A stretch of 64,000 nucleotides of DNA from Paragorgia papillata (Eukaryota; Cnidaria; Anthozoa; Scleralcyonacea; Coralliidae), in assembly GCA_035771165.1 (NCBI GenBank), contig JAWNZC010000368.1, forward strand, positions 3,682,501 to 3,746,500, written 5' to 3'. The position numbers and the translations under genes are program-made. This document shows, piece by piece, positions 58,701-64,000 of the stretch (positions are counted from its first letter, which is position 1; every line of letters begins with the position of its first letter). The notes beneath the pieces were generated by a model. It worked only from the letters and a program-made list of their open reading frames with translations. It was not told the origin of the DNA and searched no databases.

Positions 58701-61700
58701 ATTTCGTGAAAAAATAATGTTTTGGATAGGATAAAACGTTTTCGCACCTTCCATAGCGTAGAGAAAGGCTAATTCGTGGTAAATGGCCATAATTTAGCCT
58801 TATTTCAAAAGTTGAAAAATCGGCAAAAGTCTAAAGGGGGGACCCTATTCATTTTGTTTGATTTTGGCCATTTCTTAAACTTGAAATATTTCGTGTAGAG
58901 AAAGGCTAATTCGTGCTAAATGGCCATAATTTAGCCTTATTTCAAAAGTTGAAAAATCGGCAAAAGTGTAAAGGGGGGACCCTATTCATTTTGTTTGATT
59001 TTGGCCATTTCTTAAACTTGAAATATTTCGTGAAAAAATTATGTTTTGGATAGGATAAAACGTTTTCGCACCTTCCATAGCGTAGAGAAAGTCTAATTCG
59101 TGCTAAATGGCCATAATTTAGCCTTATTTCCAAAGTTGAAAAATCGGCAAAAGTGTAAAGGGGGGACCCTATTCATTTTGTTTTGATTTTGGCCATTTCT
59201 TAAAACTTGAAATATTTCGTGAAAAAATAATGTTTTGGATAGGATAAAAACGTTTTCCCACCTTCCATAGCATAGAGAAAGGCTAATTCGTGCTAAATGG
59301 CCATAATTTAGCCTTATTTCAAAAGTTGAAAAAATCGGCAAAAGTGTAAAGGGGGGACCCTATTCATTTTGTTTGATTTTGGCCATTTCTTAAACTTGAA
59401 ATATTTCGTGAAAAAATAATGTTTTGGATAGGATAAAACGTTTTCCCACCTTCCATAGCATAGAGAAAGGCTAATTCGTGCTAAATGGCCATAATTTAGC
59501 CTTATTTCAAAAGTTGAAAAAATCGTCAAAAGTGTAAAGGGGGGACCCTATTCATTTTGTTTGATTTTGGCCATTTCTTAAAACTTGAAAATATTTTCGT
59601 GAAAAAATAATGTTTTCGGATAGGATAAAACGTTTTCCGCACCTTCCATAGCGTAGAGAAAGGCTAATTCGTGCTAAATGGCCATAATTTAGCCTTATTT
59701 CAAAAGTTGAAAAATCGGCAAAAGTGTAAAGGGGGGACCCTATTCATTTTTGTTTGATTTTGGCCATTTTTTAAACTTTAAATATTTCGTGAAAAAATAA
59801 TGTTTTGGATAGGATAAAACGTTTTCGCACCTTCCATAGCGTAGAGAAAGGCTAATTCGTGCTAAATGGCCATAATTTATCCTTATTTTCAAAAGTTGAA
59901 AAATCGGCAAAAGTGTAAAGGGGACCCTACTCATTTTGTTTGATTTTGGCCATTTCTTAAACTTGAAATATTTCGTGAAAAAATAATGTTTTGGATAGGA
60001 TAAAACGTTTTCCCACCTTCCATAGCATAGAGAAAGGCTAATTCGTGCTAAATGGCCATAATTTAGCCTTATTTCAAAAGTTGAAAAATCTTCAAAAGTG
60101 TAAAGGGGGGACCCTATTCATTTTGTTTGATTTTGGCCATTTCTTAAACTTGAAATATTTCTTGAAAAAATAATGTTTTGGATAGGATAAAACGTTTTCC
60201 CACCTTCCATAGCATATGGAAAGGCTAATTTCGTGCTAAATGGCCATAATTTAAGCCTTATTTCAAAAGTTGAAAAATCGCAAAAGTGTAAAGGGGGGAC
60301 CCTATTCATTTTGTTTGATTTTGGCCATTTTTTAAACTTGAAATATTTTCGTGAAAAAATAATGTTTTGGATAGGATAAAACGTTTTCGCACCTTCCATA
60401 GCGTAGAGAAAGGCTAATTCGTGCTTAAATGGCCATAATTTTAGCCTTATTTCAAAAGTTGAAAAATCGGCAAAAGTGTAAAGGGGGGACCCTATTCATT
60501 TTGTTTGATTTTGGCCATTTCTTAAACTTGAAATATTTCGTGAAAAAAATAATGTTTTGGATAGGATAAAACGTTGTCGCACCTTCCCTAGCATAGAGAA
60601 AGGCTAATTCGTGCTAAATGGCCATAATTTAGCCTTATTTCAAAAGTTGAAAAATCGGCAAAAGTGTAAAGGGGGGACCCTATTCATTTTGTTTGATTTT
60701 GGCCATTTTCTTAAACTTTAAATATTTCGTGAAAAAATAATGTTTTGGATAGGATAAAACGTTTTCGCACCTTCCATAGCGTAGAGAAAGGCTAATTCGT
60801 GCTAAATGGCCATAATTTAGCCTTATTTCAAAAGTTGAAAAATCGGCAAAAGTGTAAAGGGGGGACCCTATTCATTTTGTTTGATTTTGGCCATTTTTTA
60901 AACTTGAAATATTTCGTGAAAAATAATGTTTTGGATAGGATAAAACGTTTTCCGCACCTTCCATAGGCATAGAGAAAGGCTAATTCGTGCTAAAATGGCC
61001 ATAATTTGGCCTTATTTCCAAAGTTGAAAAAATCGGCAAAAGTGTAAAGGGGGGACCCTATTCATTTTGTTTGATTTTGGCCATTTCTTAAACTTGAAAT
61101 ATTTCGTGAAAAAATAATGTTTTGGATAGGATAAAACGTTTTTCGCACCTTCCAATAGCATAGAGAAAGGCTAATTCGTGCTAAATGGCCATAATTTAGC
61201 CTTATTTTCAAAAGTTGAAAAATCGGCAAAAGTGTAAAATCGGCAAAAGTGTAAAGGGGGGACCCTATTCATTTTGTTTGATTTTGGCCATTTCTTAAAC
61301 TTGAAAATATTTCGTGAAAAAATAATGTTTTGGATAGGATAAAACGTTTTCGCACCTTCCATAGCGTAGAGAAAGGCTAATTCGTGCTAAATGGCCATAA
61401 TTTTAGCCTTATTTCAAAAGTTGAAAAATCGGCAAAAGTGTAAAGGGGGGACCCTATTTCATTTTGTTTGATTTTGGCCATTTCTTAAACTTGAAATATT
61501 TCGTGAACAAATAATGTTTTGGATAGGATAAAACGTTTTCGCAACTTCCATAGCGTAGAGAAAGGCTAATTCGTGCTAAATGGCCATAATTTATCCTTAT
61601 TTCAAAAGTTGAAAAATCGGCAAAAGTGTAAAGGGGGGACCCTATTCATTTTGTTTGATTTTGGCCATTTCTTAAACTTGAAATATTTCGTGAAAAGATA

Positions 61701-64000
61701 ATGTTTTGGATAGGATAAAACGTTTTCGCACCTTCCATAGCATAGACAAAGGCTAATTCGTGCTAAATGGCCATAATTTAGCCTTAATTTCAAAAGTTGA
61801 AAAATCGGCAAAAGTGTAAAGGGGGGACCCTATTCATTTTGTTTCATTTTGGCCATTTCTTAAACTTGAAATATTTCGTGAAAGAATAATGTTTTGGATA
61901 GGATAAAACGTTTTCGCACCTTCCATAGCATAGAGAAAGGCTAATTCGTGCTAATTAAATGGCCATAATTTACCCTTATTTCAAAAGTTGAAAAATCGGC
62001 AAAAGTATAAAGGGGGGACCCTATTCTTTTTGTTTGATTTTGGCCAGTTTCTTAAACTTGAAATATTTCGTGAACAAATAATGTTTTGGATAGGATAAAA
62101 CGTTTTCGCACCTTCCATAGCGTAGAGAAAGGCTAATTCGTGCTAAATGGCCATAATTTAGCCTTATTTCAAAAGTTGAAAAATCGGCAAAAGTGTAAAG
62201 GGGGGACCCTAATCATTTTGTTTGATTTTGGCCATTTTTTAAACTTGAAATATTTCGTGAAAAAATAATGTTTTGGATAGGATAAAAACGTTTTCGCACC
62301 TTCCATAGCATAGAGAGAGGCTAATTCGTGCTAAAATGGCCATAATTAAGCCTTATTTCAAAAGTTGAAAAATCGGCAAAAGTGTAAAAGGGGGACCCTA
62401 TTCATTTTGTTTGATTTTGGCCATTTCTTAAACTTGAAATATTTCGTGAGAAAATAATGTTTTGGATAGGATAAAACGTTTTCGCACCTTCCATAGCGTA
62501 GAGAAAGGCTAATTCGATGCTAAATGGCCATAAATTTAGCCTTATTTCAAAAGTTGAAAAATCGGCAAAAGTGTAAAGGGGGGACCCTATTCATTTTAGT
62601 TTGATTTTGGCCATTTTTTAAACTTGCAATATTTCGTGAAAAAATAATGTTTTTGGATAGGATAAAACGTTTTCCCACCTTCCATAGCGCATAGAGAAAG
62701 GCTAATTCGTGCTAAATGGCCATAATTTAGCCTTATTTCAAAAGTTGAAAAAATCGGCAAAAGTGTAAAGGGGGGACCCTATTCATTTTGTTTGATTTTG
62801 GCCATTTCTTAAACTTGAAATATTTCGTGAAAAAATAATGTTTTGGATAGGATAAAACGTTTTCCGCACTTTCCATAGCGTAGAGAAAGGCTAATTCGTG
62901 CTAAATGGCCATAATTTAGCCTTATTTCAAAAGTTGAAAAATCGGCAAAAGTGTAAAGGCGTAAAGGGACCCTATTCATTTTGTTTGATTTTGGCCATTT
63001 CTTAAACTTGAAATATTTCGTGAAAAAATAATGTTTTGGATAGGATAAAACGTTTTCGCACCTTCCATAGCATAGAGAAAGGCTAATTCGTGCTAAATGG
63101 CCATAATTTAGCCTTATTTCAAAAGTTGAAAAATCGGCAAAAGTGTAAAGGGGGGACCCTATTCATTTTGTTTGATATTGGCCATTTTTTAAACTTGAAA
63201 TATTTCGGGAAAAAATAATGTTTTGGATAGGATAAAACGTTTTCGCACCTTCCCTAGCATAGAGAAAGGCTAATTCGTGCTAAATGGCCATAATTTAGCC
63301 TTATTTCAAAAGTTGAAAAATCGGCAAAAGTGTAAAGGGGGGACCCTATTCATTTTGTTTGATTTTGGCCATTTCTTAAACATGAAATATTTCGTGAAAA
63401 AATAATGTATTGGATAGGATAAAACGTTTTCGCACCTTCCCTAGCATAGAGAAAGGCTAATTCGTGCTAAATGGCCATAATTTAGCCTTATTTCAAAAGT
63501 TGAAAAATCGGCAAAAGTGTAAAGGGGGGACCCTATTCATTTTGTTTGATTTTGGCCATTTCTTAAACTTGAAATATTTCGTGAAAAAATAATGTTTTGG
63601 ATAGGATAAAACGTTTTCGCACCTTACATAGCATAGAGAAAGGCTAATTCGTGCTAAATGGCCATAATTTATCCTTATTTCAAAAGTTGAAAAATCGGCA
63701 AAAGTGTAAAGGGGGGACCCTATTCATTTTGTTTGATTTTGGCCATTTCTTAAACTTGAAATATTTCGTGAAAGAATAATGTTTTGGATAGGATAAAACG
63801 TTTTCGCACCTTACATAGCATAGAGAAAGGCTAATTCGTGCTAAATGGCCATAATTTAGCCTTATTTCAAAAGTTGAAAAATCGGCAAAAGTGTAAAGGG
63901 GGGACCCTATTCATTTTGTTTGATTTTGGCCATTTCTTAAACTTGAAATATTTCGTGAAAAAATAAATGTTTTGGATAGGCATAAAACGTTTTCGCACCT

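Larger units (their letters stand above)
20366..64000 (+). repeat. 187-bp tandem satellite, about 233 monomers
   Basis: Head-to-tail copies of one AT-rich 187-bp unit run from 20366 through the right edge. Each unit has GGATAAAACGTTTTCGCACC, TAAATGGCCATAATTTAGCC, TTTCAAAAGTTGAAA, a GGGGGGACCC block, TTTTGGCCATTTCTTAAAC and GAAATATTTCGTG. Diagnostic variants: TAGCGTAG/TAGCATAG, CGCACC/CCCACC, TTAGCC/TTATCC/TTAACC/TTGTCC, GAAAAAATAA/GAACAAATAA, and GGCTAATTCG/GGCCAATTCG. No interruption by other DNA was seen. Where the CTAA stop is CCAA, a 60-codon plus frame opens; some minus frames of 63-93 codons come from indels. None is a gene. The left end is diverged, the middle nearly uniform. Confidence 0.98.

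Noticed and set aside
46824..61811. Recurrent minus-strand frames of 63-93 codons (MNRVPPLHF..., SLRYGRCENVLSYPK...)
   Set aside because: Translations of the reverse strand of the same satellite, lengthened mostly where a monomer has an indel.
20366..64000. CRISPR array
   Set aside because: Repeats are contiguous 187-bp units with no unique spacers, in a eukaryotic context.
20366..64000. CENP-B box in the satellite monomer
   Set aside because: The nearest candidate, ATTTCGTGAAAA, lacks the required CGGG half; no match to the consensus was seen.
1..64000. tRNA, rRNA, telomere repeats, LTR retrotransposons
   Set aside because: Looked for by eye and not found: no tRNA-like cloverleaf with A/B boxes, no rRNA core words, no (TTAGGG)n, no paired LTRs with a primer binding site.

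Overview
The window looks like animal nuclear DNA, most likely from a cnidarian such as a stony coral or sea anemone. The evidence is small GT-AG-spliced genes for secreted Cys-rich peptides, very dense short foldback (MITE-like) elements, a fragment of a jockey/CR1/L2-type LINE, and long tandem arrays. There are no operons, ribosome binding sites or bacterial genes. The lineage is inferred, not proven.

Layout. (1) 1-6.6 kb: LINE reverse transcriptase remnant, then a patchwork of foldback elements, including TTAA-flanked MITEs and a 1.13-kb Mutator-like element with a 9-bp target-site duplication. (2) 6.8-16.1 kb: two paralogous three-exon minus-strand genes, 6822-9553 and 11489-16074. Each encodes a signal peptide, a short acidic Lys-Arg propeptide and a ten-cysteine domain of the Dickkopf-C2/prokineticin (colipase-fold) type. 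Their exons are about 100 bp and their introns are filled with MITEs and a 17-bp minisatellite. I regard these genes as the main biological content. (3) 16.1-18.3 kb: more foldback elements, including a second copy of a two-MITE block first seen at 1.2-2.2 kb. (4) 18.6-20.1 kb: a 10-bp minisatellite. (5) 20.37 kb to the right edge: an unbroken head-to-tail satellite of 187-bp monomers, about 233 copies. It is diverged and organised in higher-order blocks at the left, very uniform in the middle, and rich in single-base indels around 59-63 kb.

The two peptide genes share intron positions, intron phase (all phase 0), orientation and cysteine plan, so they arose by local duplication. Most other open reading frames are by-products of tandem repeats or inverted repeats. 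The 187-bp satellite has a nucleosome-like period and short dyads and is a candidate centromeric or heterochromatic satellite; that function is inference.
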